Part shown: piece after piece, positions 1-9,191 of the stretch
Position numbering within the stretch: the stretch's first letter is position 1
Layout: every line of letters begins with the position of its first letter
NCBI RefSeq assembly: GCF_001476895.1
Contig: NZ_LDTB01000046.1
Location: 1 to 64,000, forward strand
Origin: Sphingomonas endophytica
Lineage (GTDB): Bacteria > Pseudomonadota > Alphaproteobacteria > Sphingomonadales > Sphingomonadaceae
Direction of reading: 5' to 3'
DNA: 64,000 nt
Translations under genes and position numbers: made by a program
Notes under the pieces: generated by a model
Databases searched by the model: none
What the model was told of the DNA's origin: nothing
Seen by the model: only the letters and a program-made list of their open reading frames with translations

Positions 1-1
1 C

Positions 2-916
2 GCCAGGGTCGAGAAACTGCCCGCCCCCCGCCCCGCCTGGGAGGCGCGCGCCGTCACCGCCGACGCGCGGCTGGTCCGCGCGCAGGAGGTGGTGGTGAGG
101 CCCGGCGACACGCTGACCGGTATCGCGGACCGCACCGGGGCCTCCCCCGACGCGATCGCCCGCCGCAACGCGCTCGCTCCGCCCTTCGCGCTGCGCGTCG
201 GGCAGCGGCTGGAGATACCCGGCGGTCGCTACCACCGCGTCGACCCGGGCCAGACCGGCATCGGCATCGCGCGGGCTTACGGCGTGCCTTGGTCGCAGGT
301 GATCGCGGCCAATGCGCTGACGGAGCCCTATATCCTCAAGACCGGGCAGCGCGTGCTGATCCCCGCCACCGCGCCGTCGGCCGCCGCGCGCGCCGCCGCC
401 TTCTCGCTCGACATCGACACGATCCTGACCGGCGGGGAGCCGGCGGTCGCGGCCGGCAAGGCCCCTGCCCGCCCGACGCGCTCGGCCAAAGCGGTGCCCC
501 CTTCCACCGTGCCGGTCGCCTCACCCGTTACCGCGCCCGGTCGTTTCGCATGGCCGGTCGATGGCCGCATCATCCGCCGTTTCGGCGCAGGGGCCAGCGG
601 CGAGCGCTTCGACGGGGTCGAGATCGCGGTGCCGACAGACACGCCGGTCAGGGCCAGCGCCAACGGCACGGTGGTCTATGCCGGCGACGGCATCGCCGCG
701 CTGGGCGGACTGGTGATCGTCAAGCACGGCGACACCTGGACCTCGATCTACGGCCATGCGCGCAAGCTGCTGGTCCGGCGCGGTCAGGCGGTGACGCGCG
801 GACAGGTGATCGCGATAAGCGGGGCGACCGGCTTCGCCGATCGACCGCAGCTGCATTTTGAATTGCGGCGCGGTCGCACACCTGTCGATCCGGTCAGCCA
901 ATTGCCGCGCCGGTGA
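2..916 (+). CDS. NlpD-like LysM/degenerate LytM (M23) protein, 5' truncated by window edge
   Basis: The reading frame is open from the first bases of the window, so the N-terminus lies upstream. Two LysM modules are visible (about 86-228 and 229-355; motifs VVRPGDTL and YHRVDPGQT), then an Ala/Pro linker and a C-terminal LytM/M23 domain (about 540-905). The M23 metal sites look broken: the usual HxxxD is RFDGVEIA, and the usual HLHFE is QLHFE. The C-terminus VSQLPRR resembles E. coli NlpD. Family knowledge: such degenerate LytM proteins activate periplasmic amidases for septal peptidoglycan splitting rather than cutting it themselves. It is followed closely by tyrS. The function is inferred; the domain identity is solid. 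Confidence 0.85.
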   Translation, partial: ARVEKLPAPRPAWEARAVTADARLVRAQEVVVRPGDTLTGIADRTGASPDAIARRNALAPPFALRVGQRLEIPGGRYHRVDPGQTGIGIARAYGVPWSQVIAANALTEPYILKTGQRVLIPATAPSAAARAAAFSLDIDTILTGGEPAVAAGKAPARPTRSAKAVPPSTVPVASPVTAPGRFAWPVDGRIIRRFGAGASGERFDGVEIAVPTDTPVRASANGTVVYAGDGIAALGGLVIVKHGDTWTSIYGHARKLLVRRGQAVTRGQVIAISGATGFADRPQLHFELRRGRTPVDPVSQLPRR

Positions 917-940
917 CGCGCGTGTAACGAACGCGGCGTC

Positions 941-2167
941 ATGACCAGCTACCAGTCCGATCTGCTCCGCACGCTGTCGTCGCGCGGCTATATCCACCAG
1001 ATGACCGACGCCGCCGCGCTCGACTCGCTGGCCGCGAAACAGGTCGTGCCCGGCTATATCGGCTTCGACCCGACCGCGCCGTCACTGCACGTCGGCAGCC
1101 TGGTGCAGATCATGCTGCTGCGCCGTCTGCAACAGGCGGGGCACAAGCCCGTCGTGCTGATGGGCGGCGGTACCGGCAAGATCGGCGATCCCAGCTTCAA
1201 GGACGAGGCGCGCAAGCTCAACAGCGACGAGGTGATCGCGGCGAACATCGCCGGCATCCGGCGCATCTTCGCCCGCTTCCTGACCTTCGGCGACGGCCCC
1301 AGCGACGCGGTGATGCTCGACAATGCCGAATGGCTCGACAGGCTGGAATATATCCCGTTCCTGCGCGAGGTCGGACAGCATTTCAGCGTCAACCGGATGC
1401 TCAGCTTCGATTCGGTCAAGCTGCGGCTCGACCGCGAACAGTCGCTGTCGTTCCTCGAATTCAACTACATGATCCTGCAAGGCTACGACTTCCGCGAACT
1501 GGCGCGGCGCGAGGGCGTCCGGCTCCAGATGGGCGGGAGCGACCAATGGGGGAACATCGTCAACGGCGTCGAACTGGCGCGGCGGATGGACGGGACCGAG
1601 GTGTTCGGCGTCACCACCCCGCTGCTGACCACCGCGTCGGGCGAGAAGATGGGCAAGACCGTCGCCGGTGCGGTCTGGCTGCACGAGGACCAGTTGCCGC
1701 ATTTCGATTACTGGCAATTCTGGCGCAACACCGACGACCGCGACGTGGGTCGTTTCCTGCGGCTGTTCACCGACCTGCCGCTGGACGAGATCGCGCGGCT
1801 GGAGGCGCTGGAAGGCGCCGAGATCAACGAGGCCAAGAAAGTGCTCGCCAATGAGGCGACCGCCATGTGCCGGGGGCGCGCCGCGGCCGAGGAAGCGGCA
1901 GAGACCGCCCGCCGCACCTTCGAGGAAGGCGCGAGCGGTGCTACACTGCCGTCGATCGTCGCGCCGGGCGTGACGCCGCTGGTCGACGTGCTGGTATCGC
2001 TGGGCTTCGCGACCTCGAAGGGAGAGGCGCGCCGCCTCATCAAGGGTGGCGGCGCGCGGGTCGACGGCGAGAAGGTCTCGGACGAAGCCGCGGTGGTCAC
2101 GGTCGCCGGCGCACCCGTCCGCATCTCGGCGGGCAAGAAGCATCACGGCATCGTTAACCCCGCTTAA
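941..2167 (+). CDS. tyrS: Tyrosine--tRNA ligase
   Basis: This is a 408-residue class I aminoacyl-tRNA synthetase that charges tRNA-Tyr with tyrosine in the cytoplasm. The HIGH-type signature is [11 protein letters not shown] (residues about 45-54) and the KMSKS-type loop is GEKMGKT (about 234-240). A C-terminal S4 RNA-binding domain (about 340-405, [19 protein letters not shown]) completes the bacterial TyrRS layout. Length is normal. The gene starts with ATG 24 bases after the NlpD-like gene, in the same direction. The stop lies in a TTAA-rich stretch, GTTAACCCCGCTTAACG. Confidence 0.98.
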   Translation: MTSYQSDLLRTLSSRGYIHQMTDAAALDSLAAKQVVPGYIGFDPTAPSLHVGSLVQIMLLRRLQQAGHKPVVLMGGGTGKIGDPSFKDEARKLNSDEVIAANIAGIRRIFARFLTFGDGPSDAVMLDNAEWLDRLEYIPFLREVGQHFSVNRMLSFDSVKLRLDREQSLSFLEFNYMILQGYDFRELARREGVRLQMGGSDQWGNIVNGVELARRMDGTEVFGVTTPLLTTASGEKMGKTVAGAVWLHEDQLPHFDYWQFWRNTDDRDVGRFLRLFTDLPLDEIARLEALEGAEINEAKKVLANEATAMCRGRAAAEEAAETARRTFEEGASGATLPSIVAPGVTPLVDVLVSLGFATSKGEARRLIKGGGARVDGEKVSDEAAVVTVAGAPVRISAGKKHHGIVNPA

Positions 2168-2234
2168 CGAACTCGCTCACACCACGTTAACGCGACCGGG
2201 GCCATGGCTATGACCAGCCGAACAGGAGGTTGTC

Positions 2235-2561
2235 ATGGTCGGACGTTCCGCGATGGTCGCGTACGAGGATCGCGTCGAACCACGCGACGAAACATTGCAT
2301 CGTGCGCGACTGCTCGTCGCGGATGGAACGGCGCGAGTCGTGACGGTGGTCAACCTGTCGCCGAACGGCTTCATGGCCCGCTGCGACGCGCCGCTGGCCG
2401 TTGGGGAGACGGTGACGATCGCGTTGCCCATCGTCGGCGCGTTCGCGGCGGAGGTTCGCTGGGCGCTGGGCGGGCGGATCGGATGCAAGCTGGCGCTAGA
2501 GGTTCCGCCCGCGCTCTATCAATTCGTGCTCGCCGCGATGCGTGACGGTGCCGCTGGTTGA
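2235..2561 (+). CDS. PilZ domain protein
   Basis: This 108-residue protein consists almost only of a PilZ fold. The conserved NxSxxG motif is present as NLSPNGF (about residues 41-47), and the basic cluster HRARLLV (about 22-28) could be the RxxxR-type arm. PilZ domains bind cyclic di-GMP and act as effectors of motility, adhesion or polysaccharide output. The partner cannot be read from the sequence. The start ATG is set by a strong AACAGGAGG ribosome site 5-6 bases upstream. It follows tyrS by 67 bases, within which TTAA half-sites occur. A c-di-GMP-degrading-type EAL protein is encoded 7 kb downstream. Confidence 0.85.
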   Translation: MVGRSAMVAYEDRVEPRDETLHRARLLVADGTARVVTVVNLSPNGFMARCDAPLAVGETVTIALPIVGAFAAEVRWALGGRIGCKLALEVPPALYQFVLAAMRDGAAG

Positions 2562-2594
2562 TGGCGCGATCGGTCGACCGGCCCTTGATCCCGG

Positions 2595-3032
2595 TCATCC
2601 CCGCCGGAAGACGATGACCCCGATCAGTACCAGCGCGATGCCGGCCAGCTTGGTCAGCGTCACCGGCTGGTGCGGCAGTTGCAGCAGCCCGAAGTGGTCC
2701 AGCGTCAGCGCCGCCGCCAACTGGCTGGCGATCGCGATGCTCAATGCCGCCGCGATACCCAGGCGCGGGGCGGCGTAGGCGAGCGCGGCGACGAACGCCG
2801 CGCCATACAGTCCACCCAGCCACGCCCACCATGGCGCCCCCTTCAGCGCCGATAACGGCGTGCGGTCGATCGCCCAGACGATCAGCAACGTCGCGGTGCC
2901 GACGGTAAACGACACCAGCGCCGCCAGCCACACCGACCCGGCCGTCCGCGCCAGCGCGGCATTCGTCGGCGGCTGGACCGCGAGCCCCAGGCCCGCGAAC
3001 ACGACGATGATGATCGGCAACACGCCCGCCAA
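2595..3032 (-). CDS. Small DMT-family transporter (YdcZ/DUF606 type)
   Basis: About 145 residues with roughly five hydrophobic segments (VLPIIIVVFAGLGLAV, VWLAALVSFTVGTATLLIVW and others), ending in IALVLIGVIVFRRG. This matches DUF606/YdcZ-like inner-membrane proteins of the drug/metabolite transporter superfamily; the substrate is unknown. I chose the TTG start at 3032 because GGGAGAAGAG lies just upstream and the gene then begins 13 bases after the recG stop. An in-frame upstream start at 3077 would overlap recG by 32 bases and add a charged, non-membrane N-terminus. It is probably co-transcribed with recG. Confidence 0.8.
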   Translation of the reverse strand: MAGVLPIIIVVFAGLGLAVQPPTNAALARTAGSVWLAALVSFTVGTATLLIVWAIDRTPLSALKGAPWWAWLGGLYGAAFVAALAYAAPRLGIAAALSIAIASQLAAALTLDHFGLLQLPHQPVTLTKLAGIALVLIGVIVFRRG

Positions 3033-3045
3033 ATTCTCTTCTCCC

Positions 3046-5100
3046 TCACCCCGATCGCAGCAACGCCACGCCCGCATCGCGCTCGAACAGATACAAGGCG
3101 ATCCGCGCCGCCTGCCCTCGCGTTCCGCTCAGCCCGCCGTCGCGATCGATCAGCAACCGCGCATCATCGGTCGCGGCGGGCAGGAGTTCCGCCATCAGCT
3201 CCGGCGACGCGAGCCGGAACACCGCCTCGCCCGACTGCCGCTTGCCCAGCAACTCGCCCGCCCCCCGCAGCCGCAGGTCCTCCTCCGCGATCCGAAAACC
3301 GTCGTTCGTCTCACGCATCAGCGCCAGCCGCGCGCGTGCCGTCTCGCTGAGCGACCCGCCGCGCAGCAACAGGCACACCGAGCGTCCCCCGCCGCGCCCG
3401 ACCCGTCCGCGCAACTGGTGCAACTGCGCCAGACCGAAGCGGTCGGCATGTTCGATCACGATCAGCGTGGCGTTCGGGACGTCGACCCCGACCTCGATCA
3501 CCGTCGTGGCGACCAGCACGCCGATCTCGCCCGCCGAGAAGCGCGCCATCACCGCGTCCTTCTCCGGCCCCTTCATCCGCCCATGGACCAGCCCGATCCG
3601 GTCGCCGAAGCGGTTCGCCAGTGCCGCCGCGCGCGCTTCGGCGGCCTGCAGGTCGCTGGTCTCGCTTTCCTCGACCAACGGGCAGACCCAATAGGCCTGC
3701 TTGCCCTCCGACAGATGCCGCCCGAGCGCATTGACGACCTCGTCCACACGCTCCTCGCTCAGCACGCGCGTCTCGATCGGCTCGCGCCCCGGGGGCATTT
3801 CGTCGAGGCGGCTCTGGTCCATCTCGCCGTGCAGCGCGAGCGTCAGCGTGCGCGGGATCGGGGTTGCGGTCATTGCCAGCACATGCGGCGGGGTGCGGCC
3901 CTTGGCCTGCAACAGCAAGCGCTCGGCAACACCGAAGCGATGCTGTTCGTCGACCACCACCAGCCCGAGATCGCGATAGGTCACGGCCTCCTGGAAGATC
4001 GCGTGCGTGCCGACCAGGATGTGGATCGAGCCGTCCGCCAGCCCCATCAGCGTCGCCTCGCGCCCGCGCCCCTTGTCGCGGCCGGTCAACACCGCGATCT
4101 CGATCGGCAGGCCCGCCAGCGTGCGCCGCAGCGTCTCGTAATGCTGCCGCGCGAGGATCTCGGTCGGCGCGAGCATCGCACCCTGCGCGCCCGCCTCGAC
4201 CGCGATCAGCAGCGCCATCGCCGCGACCAACGTCTTGCCCGAGCCGACATCGCCTTGCAGCAGGCGTAGCATGGGCGCGGCCTGGGCGAGGTCGCCCTCG
4301 ATCTCGCGGACGCTGCGCGCCTGCGCACCGGTCATTTGATACGGCAGCCGCAGCAGGTCGCGCAGACGCCCGTCGCCCTGCAACGCGCGGCCACGCCGCT
4401 TGCGGGTGTCGGCGCGGACGATCGAGAGCGCGAGCTGGTTGGCGAACACCTCGTCATAGGCCAGCCGCGCCCGCGCCACGGCATCGGCGGGATCGGCGTG
4501 GAGGCGGGTCATCGCCTCGCGCCAGCCGGGCCAGTCGTGCCGCGCCTTCAGGCTGGGCTCGATCCATTCGGGCACATTGGGGGCGCGCGCCAGCGCCTGT
4601 TCGATCAGCGCGGCCAGCCGCCGCGAGGTCATTCCCTCGGTCAGCGGATAGATCGCCTCGCGCTCGCGGAAGTCGCCTTCCTCGCCCCCCACCTCCGGGT
4701 GGATGATCTGGAGGTCCTGCCCGTATTGGTCGAGCCGGCCGGACACGCGACGCGGCTCGCCGAGCGGCAGCAGCTTGCGGACACGCCCCGATCCGCCACT
4801 GAAAAACACGAGCGCCACCGTGTTGCCGTGCGCATCGGTGGCGAGGACGCGGGTCGGCGCGCGCGGGCTGCTGCTGGTGCGATAATCGGTCGGGGTCAGC
4901 GTGATCGCGATCGTCCGCCCGACGTCGCTCTGCATCAGTTCGTCGCGCGGCCAGCGATCGACCCACCCGGACGGGAGATGGAACAGCAGGTCAAGCACGC
5001 GCGCGATGCCCAGCCGCTCCAGCGGCCTGGCCAGCGCGGGGCCGACGCCCTTCAACGCCTCGACTTCGGCGAACAGTGGATTGAGGATATCGGGTCGCAT
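3046..5100 (-). CDS. recG: ATP-dependent DNA helicase RecG
   Basis: This is a superfamily 2 helicase that remodels stalled forks and branches Holliday junctions. It has an N-terminal wedge/OB region, then Walker A GDVGSGKT (about residue 285), the DEQH box DEQHRFGV (about 381) and motif VI GRVGRGG. From the ATG at 5100 the protein is 684 residues (MRPDILNPLF), normal for RecG. The frame stays open to an ATG at 5175, but that extension overlaps the divergent sdhE start and looks uninformative. The order recG / sdhE / mfd is familiar in sphingomonads. Confidence 0.97.
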   Translation of the reverse strand: MRPDILNPLFAEVEALKGVGPALARPLERLGIARVLDLLFHLPSGWVDRWPRDELMQSDVGRTIAITLTPTDYRTSSSPRAPTRVLATDAHGNTVALVFFSGGSGRVRKLLPLGEPRRVSGRLDQYGQDLQIIHPEVGGEEGDFREREAIYPLTEGMTSRRLAALIEQALARAPNVPEWIEPSLKARHDWPGWREAMTRLHADPADAVARARLAYDEVFANQLALSIVRADTRKRRGRALQGDGRLRDLLRLPYQMTGAQARSVREIEGDLAQAAPMLRLLQGDVGSGKTLVAAMALLIAVEAGAQGAMLAPTEILARQHYETLRRTLAGLPIEIAVLTGRDKGRGREATLMGLADGSIHILVGTHAIFQEAVTYRDLGLVVVDEQHRFGVAERLLLQAKGRTPPHVLAMTATPIPRTLTLALHGEMDQSRLDEMPPGREPIETRVLSEERVDEVVNALGRHLSEGKQAYWVCPLVEESETSDLQAAEARAAALANRFGDRIGLVHGRMKGPEKDAVMARFSAGEIGVLVATTVIEVGVDVPNATLIVIEHADRFGLAQLHQLRGRVGRGGGRSVCLLLRGGSLSETARARLALMRETNDGFRIAEEDLRLRGAGELLGKRQSGEAVFRLASPELMAELLPAATDDARLLIDRDGGLSGTRGQAARIALYLFERDAGVALLRSG

Positions 5101-5173
5101 GACTATCTGGTGCCGATACCCCGCCCCGACGGCCGCCGCCAGCGCCCGCCGGTCGTTTTGCATTGGACCTGTC

Positions 5174-5449
5174 ATGGATCACGACATCCGCCTGAAACGC
5201 CTCCGCTTTCGCGCATGGCATCGCGGCACGCGCGAGGCCGATCTGATGATCGGCGGCTTCTTCGACACGCATGGCGCGACGTGGAACGCGGCACAGCTCG
5301 ACTGGTTCGAGCGGCTGCTGGAGGAACAGGACGTGGATATCATGGGCTGGGCGATCGGCTCCATCCCGTGCCCGCCGGAATGGGAGGGGGAGATGATGGA
5401 CACGATGCGCAAGGTCGACTTCGTGACGGTGCTGGGTGTGGGGATGTGA
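5174..5449 (+). CDS. sdhE: FAD assembly factor SdhE (DUF339)
   Basis: A 91-residue protein with the SdhE signature RGTREADLMIGGFF (RGxxE motif, about residues 17-21), followed by helices ending in an acidic, Trp-containing region (EWEGEMMDTM). SdhE promotes covalent FAD attachment to succinate dehydrogenase SdhA and related flavoproteins in the cytoplasm. I chose the ATG at 5174 because the protein then matches family length. The open frame upstream is antisense to recG and carries no recognisable sequence. It is transcribed divergently from recG with 73 bases between start codons. Confidence 0.93.
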   Translation: MDHDIRLKRLRFRAWHRGTREADLMIGGFFDTHGATWNAAQLDWFERLLEEQDVDIMGWAIGSIPCPPEWEGEMMDTMRKVDFVTVLGVGM

Positions 5450-5463
5450 CATCCCGCGCCGAC

Positions 5464-5558
5464 CGTCATCCCCGCGCAGGCGGGGGGCCAGACGCGTAGG
5501 TCTGGCGATGGGGGCGCGGCGTTAGAGGTTCTGGATTCCCGCCCGCGCGGAAATGACG
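5464..5558. repeat. Paired REP-like palindrome upstream of mfd
   Basis: CGTCATCCCCGCG...GCGGGG (5464-5485) and CTGGATTCCCGCCCGCGCGG...ATGACG (5531-5558) form an outer inverted repeat. Each arm is also internally palindromic, and a further hairpin CCAGAC/GTCTGG lies at 5488-5505. The unit is of the same type as those at 24862 and 39370. It overlaps the upstream ATG (5553) of the mfd frame, arguing against that start. Confidence 0.8.
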
Positions 5559-5594
5559 ATCATGGGGCGTTCGGCTCCTTCCACAAGGTTTCTG

Positions 5595-8500
5595 ATGCCC
5601 GACCTGTCCACGATCCTGAAGGCCACCGTACCGCTCACGCTGTCGGGCGTCCCCGGCGGCTTTCTCCCCGCGCTGCTCGCCGACCTGGCGCGCGCTGCGC
5701 CACGCCGCGCGGTGTTCGTCGCCGCCGACGAAGCGCAGATGCGCAGCATCGCCGCGACCGCGCCGTTCTTCGCGCCCGAGGTGGAGGTGGTGCAGCTTCC
5801 GGCGTGGGACTGCCTTCCCTACGACCGCGCGTCGCCGACCTTGCGGGTCATGGCGGAACGGATCGGCGCACTGCACCGATTGCAGCAGAAGCCGAAGGGC
5901 CCGCAACTGGTCCTGACGACCGCCAGCGCGCTGACGCAGCGGACGCTGACCCCGTTCCGCATCCGGCAACTGGTCGCGGAGCTGAAGCCCGGCGCGCGGA
6001 TCGACCGCGACCGGCTGGGCGCGCTGTTGCAGGCGAACGGCTATGTCCGCACCGACACCGTTCACGATCAGGGCGAATATGCGGTGCGCGGCGGGATCGT
6101 CGACCTGTTCCCGAGCGGCGAGGAACAGGCGCTGCGGCTCGACTTCTTCGGCGACGAAATCGAGAGTGTAAGGACGTTCGATCCGGGTGATCAACGGACG
6201 ACCGGGCGGCTCGATGGCTTCATCCTGTTGCCCGCGTCGGAGGCGTTGCTCGACGACGACAGCGTGAAGCGGTTCCGCACCCGCTATCGCGAGAAGTTCG
6301 GCGCCACCGCCACCGGCGACCCGCTGTATCAGGCGGTCAGCGACGGGCGGCGACTGGCGGGGATGGAGCATTGGCTGCCGCTGTTCGAGGACAAGCTCGC
6401 GACGCTCTGGGATCATCTGGGCGGCGATGCCGTGGTGGTGCGCGATGCGGGCACCCCGGCGGCGGTCGAGGCGCGGATGGATGCGATCGCCGATTATTAC
6501 GAGAACCGGAAGCGTGCCGAGGCCGCCGAACCGGGCAGCTATCGCGCTCTGCCCGCCAAGACGCTGTACCTCGACGACGAGGAATGGCGTGCGGAGGTGG
6601 CCGGGATGCCGGCGCATCTGGTCACGCCCTTCCACGAACCCGAATCGTCGACGGTGCTCGACTTCCAGGTCGACGGCCCGCGCGATTTCGCGCCGGAGCG
6701 CGCCAATCAGGCGAATGTCTATGAGGCAGTGGTCGCGCATGTCGCGCGGCTGAAGAAGGACGGGCGCAAGCCGATCCTCGCCAGCTATTCGGTCGGCGCG
6801 CGAGATCGGCTGAAAAGCCTCCTTGACGATCACGGGCTGGTCGGCGCGCGGCTGGCGGATACGTGGCAGGACGCGCTGGGAGCGGCCGATCGCGGCGTCG
6901 CGCTGACCGTCGTCGGACTCGACCACGGCTTCGCCGCGCCCGACGTCGCGGTGCTCACCGAACAGGACATGCTGGGCGACCGGCTGATCCGGCGTGCGAA
7001 GCGGCGCAAGTCCGCCGACGCCTTCCTCGCGGAACTCGCGACGTTGTCGCCCGGCGATCTGGTCGTCCACACCGACCACGGCATCGGCCGTTATGTCGGA
7101 TTGACGCAGGTGCCGGTCGCCAAGGCGCCGCATGATTGCGTCGCGCTGGAATATGCCGGGGGCGACAAGCTCTATATCCCCGTCGAGAACCTGGAAGTCC
7201 TTTCCCGCTACGGATCGTCGGAGGAAGGCGCGAGCCTCGACAAGCTGGGCGGCGAGGCGTGGCAGCGCCGCAAGGCGAAGATGAAGGAGCGGATTCGCGA
7301 GATCGCGGGCACGCTGATCGCGGTCGCCGCCGAACGCGCACTGCGCGCGGGCGAGGTCGCGGAGCCGGACGCCAGCGGCTACCCCGCCTTCGTCGATCGC
7401 TTCCCCTACGAGGAAACCGACGATCAGGATCGCGCGATCCGCGACGTGCTGGACGATCTGGCGGCGGGCAAGCCGATGGACCGGCTGATCGTCGGGGACG
7501 TCGGCTTCGGCAAGACCGAGGTTGCGCTACGCGCCGCCTTCGTCGCGGCCATGGCGGGGATGCAGGTGGCGGTCGTCTGCCCCACGACCTTGCTCGCGCG
7601 TCAGCACTACCAGAACTTCTGCGCCCGCTTCGAAGGCTTCCCGGTCGAGATCGGGCGGCTGTCGCGGCTGGTGACCGCCGGCGAGGCCAAGAAGGTCAAG
7701 GACGGGCTGGCGAACGGCACGGTCGACATCGTCATCGGCACCCACGCGCTGCTGGCGAAAAACATCGACTTCAAGCGGCTGGGCCTGGTGATCGTCGACG
7801 AGGAGCAGCGGTTCGGCGTGACCCACAAGGAGCGACTGAAGACGCTGCGCGCCGACGTGCATATGCTGACGCTGACCGCGACCCCGATCCCGCGCACGCT
7901 GCAGATGGCGATGGGGGGCCTGCGCGAACTGTCGGTGATCCAGACGCCGCCGGTCGATCGCCTCGCGGTCCGGACCTATGTCATGCCCTGGGATCCGGTC
8001 GTGCTGCGCGAGGCGTTGCTGCGCGAACATTATCGCGGCGGTCAGAGCTTCCTGGTCACGCCGCGCATCGCCGACTTGCCCGATATCGAGGAGTATCTGC
8101 GCCGCGAGGTGCCCGAGATCCGCTATGTCGTCGCGCACGGCCAGATGTCGCCGACCGAGGTCGAGGAGCGGATGTCGGCCTTCTACGACAAGAAGTTCGA
8201 GGTGCTGGTATCGACCACGATCATCGAGAGCGGGATCGACATCCCCTCCGCGAACACCATGATCGTCAACCGCGCCGATCGCTTCGGCCTCGCGCAACTC
8301 TATCAGCTGCGCGGGCGCGTCGGCCGGTCGAAGACGCGCGCCTACGCCTATATGGTCGCGCCGCCCGAGCGGCAGATGACCGAGGCGGCGGAGAAGCGGC
8401 TGAAGGTGCTGAGCGATCTCGACACGCTGGGCGCCGGGTTCCAGCTGGCCAGCCACGACCTCGACATTCGCGGCGCGGGCAATCTGCTCGGCGACGAACA

Positions 8501-9050
8501 ATCCGGCCATATCAAGGAAGTCGGCTACGAACTTTACCAGTCGATGCTGGAAGAGGCGATCCTTGAGGCCAAGGCCGGCGGCCTGCGCGAGCGCCAGCGC
8601 GACTTCAGCCCGCAGATCAGCGTCGATGCACCGATCCTGATACCGGAGGATTACGTCCCCGATCTCGACCTGCGCATGGGTCTCTACCGCCGCCTCAACG
8701 AGGTCGACGAGGTGCAGGGTCTCGACGCCTTCGCCGCCGAGATGATCGACCGTTTCGGCCCATTGCCCGAGGCGACCGACAATCTGGTCAAGATCATGGA
8801 GATCAAGCTGAACGCCAAGAAAGCCTGCGTCGCCAAGCTCGACGTCGGACCGAAGGGGGCGCTGGTCGCCTTCCACGACGACCGTCCACCCAATATCGCC
8901 GGGCTGCTCGCCTATGTCGACAAGCTGGGCGGGATCGCGAAGCTGCGTCCGGACAGCAAGCTGGCACTGACCCGCGTCTGGGCCGATCCGAAGGCGCGGC
9001 TCCACGGCGCACTGCAATTGTCGAAGGGGTTGGCGAAAGCGGCGGGGTGA
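5595..9050 (+). CDS. mfd: Transcription-repair coupling factor Mfd
   Basis: This 1151-residue SF2 translocase removes RNA polymerase stalled at lesions and recruits UvrA. A UvrB-homology module lies at the N-terminus, then the CarD-like RNA-polymerase interaction domain (LSPGDLVVHTDHGIGRY, about residues 490-510). These are followed by Walker A GDVGFGKTEVALRAAF (about 634), the DEEQ box DEEQRFGV (about 735), motif VI GRVGRS and a C-terminal TRCF domain. The ATG at 5595 is preceded by ACAAGG. The longer frame from 5553 begins inside a palindromic repeat and is unlikely. It is same-strand with sdhE. Confidence 0.98.
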   Translation: MPDLSTILKATVPLTLSGVPGGFLPALLADLARAAPRRAVFVAADEAQMRSIAATAPFFAPEVEVVQLPAWDCLPYDRASPTLRVMAERIGALHRLQQKPKGPQLVLTTASALTQRTLTPFRIRQLVAELKPGARIDRDRLGALLQANGYVRTDTVHDQGEYAVRGGIVDLFPSGEEQALRLDFFGDEIESVRTFDPGDQRTTGRLDGFILLPASEALLDDDSVKRFRTRYREKFGATATGDPLYQAVSDGRRLAGMEHWLPLFEDKLATLWDHLGGDAVVVRDAGTPAAVEARMDAIADYYENRKRAEAAEPGSYRALPAKTLYLDDEEWRAEVAGMPAHLVTPFHEPESSTVLDFQVDGPRDFAPERANQANVYEAVVAHVARLKKDGRKPILASYSVGARDRLKSLLDDHGLVGARLADTWQDALGAADRGVALTVVGLDHGFAAPDVAVLTEQDMLGDRLIRRAKRRKSADAFLAELATLSPGDLVVHTDHGIGRYVGLTQVPVAKAPHDCVALEYAGGDKLYIPVENLEVLSRYGSSEEGASLDKLGGEAWQRRKAKMKERIREIAGTLIAVAAERALRAGEVAEPDASGYPAFVDRFPYEETDDQDRAIRDVLDDLAAGKPMDRLIVGDVGFGKTEVALRAAFVAAMAGMQVAVVCPTTLLARQHYQNFCARFEGFPVEIGRLSRLVTAGEAKKVKDGLANGTVDIVIGTHALLAKNIDFKRLGLVIVDEEQRFGVTHKERLKTLRADVHMLTLTATPIPRTLQMAMGGLRELSVIQTPPVDRLAVRTYVMPWDPVVLREALLREHYRGGQSFLVTPRIADLPDIEEYLRREVPEIRYVVAHGQMSPTEVEERMSAFYDKKFEVLVSTTIIESGIDIPSANTMIVNRADRFGLAQLYQLRGRVGRSKTRAYAYMVAPPERQMTEAAEKRLKVLSDLDTLGAGFQLASHDLDIRGAGNLLGDEQSGHIKEVGYELYQSMLEEAILEAKAGGLRERQRDFSPQISVDAPILIPEDYVPDLDLRMGLYRRLNEVDEVQGLDAFAAEMIDRFGPLPEATDNLVKIMEIKLNAKKACVAKLDVGPKGALVAFHDDRPPNIAGLLAYVDKLGGIAKLRPDSKLALTRVWADPKARLHGALQLSKGLAKAAG

Positions 9051-9131
9051 CGGCGCGCGGATCGTAACGGCGGCGCAATCGCCCGCCCGCGATCGTCACG
9101 CCGAACATGTTCTCGACCGGTGCACGCATCG

Positions 9132-9164
9132 ACCGTCATGCCGGACCTGTTCCGGCATGACGGT
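9132..9164. repeat. Palindrome between mfd and NTF2-like gene
   Basis: ACCGTCATGCCGGA (9132-9145), loop CCTGT, then the exact inverse TCCGGCATGACGGT (9151-9164). The 14-bp perfect stem lies between convergent genes and could act as a bidirectional transcript end. It shares the GTCAT...ATGAC ends of the other repeats in this window. Confidence 0.8.
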
Positions 9165-9191
9165 TCGAGGTTCCAGACGGAAGGATCGACC

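Noticed and set aside
2860-4269. 469-codon plus-strand frame
   Set aside because: It is antisense to recG, Arg/Gln/His-rich and without domains; a typical shadow in GC-rich DNA.
5553-5594. Upstream ATG for mfd
   Set aside because: It falls inside a palindromic repeat and lacks a ribosome site; the ATG at 5595 has one and gives the usual Mfd N-terminus.
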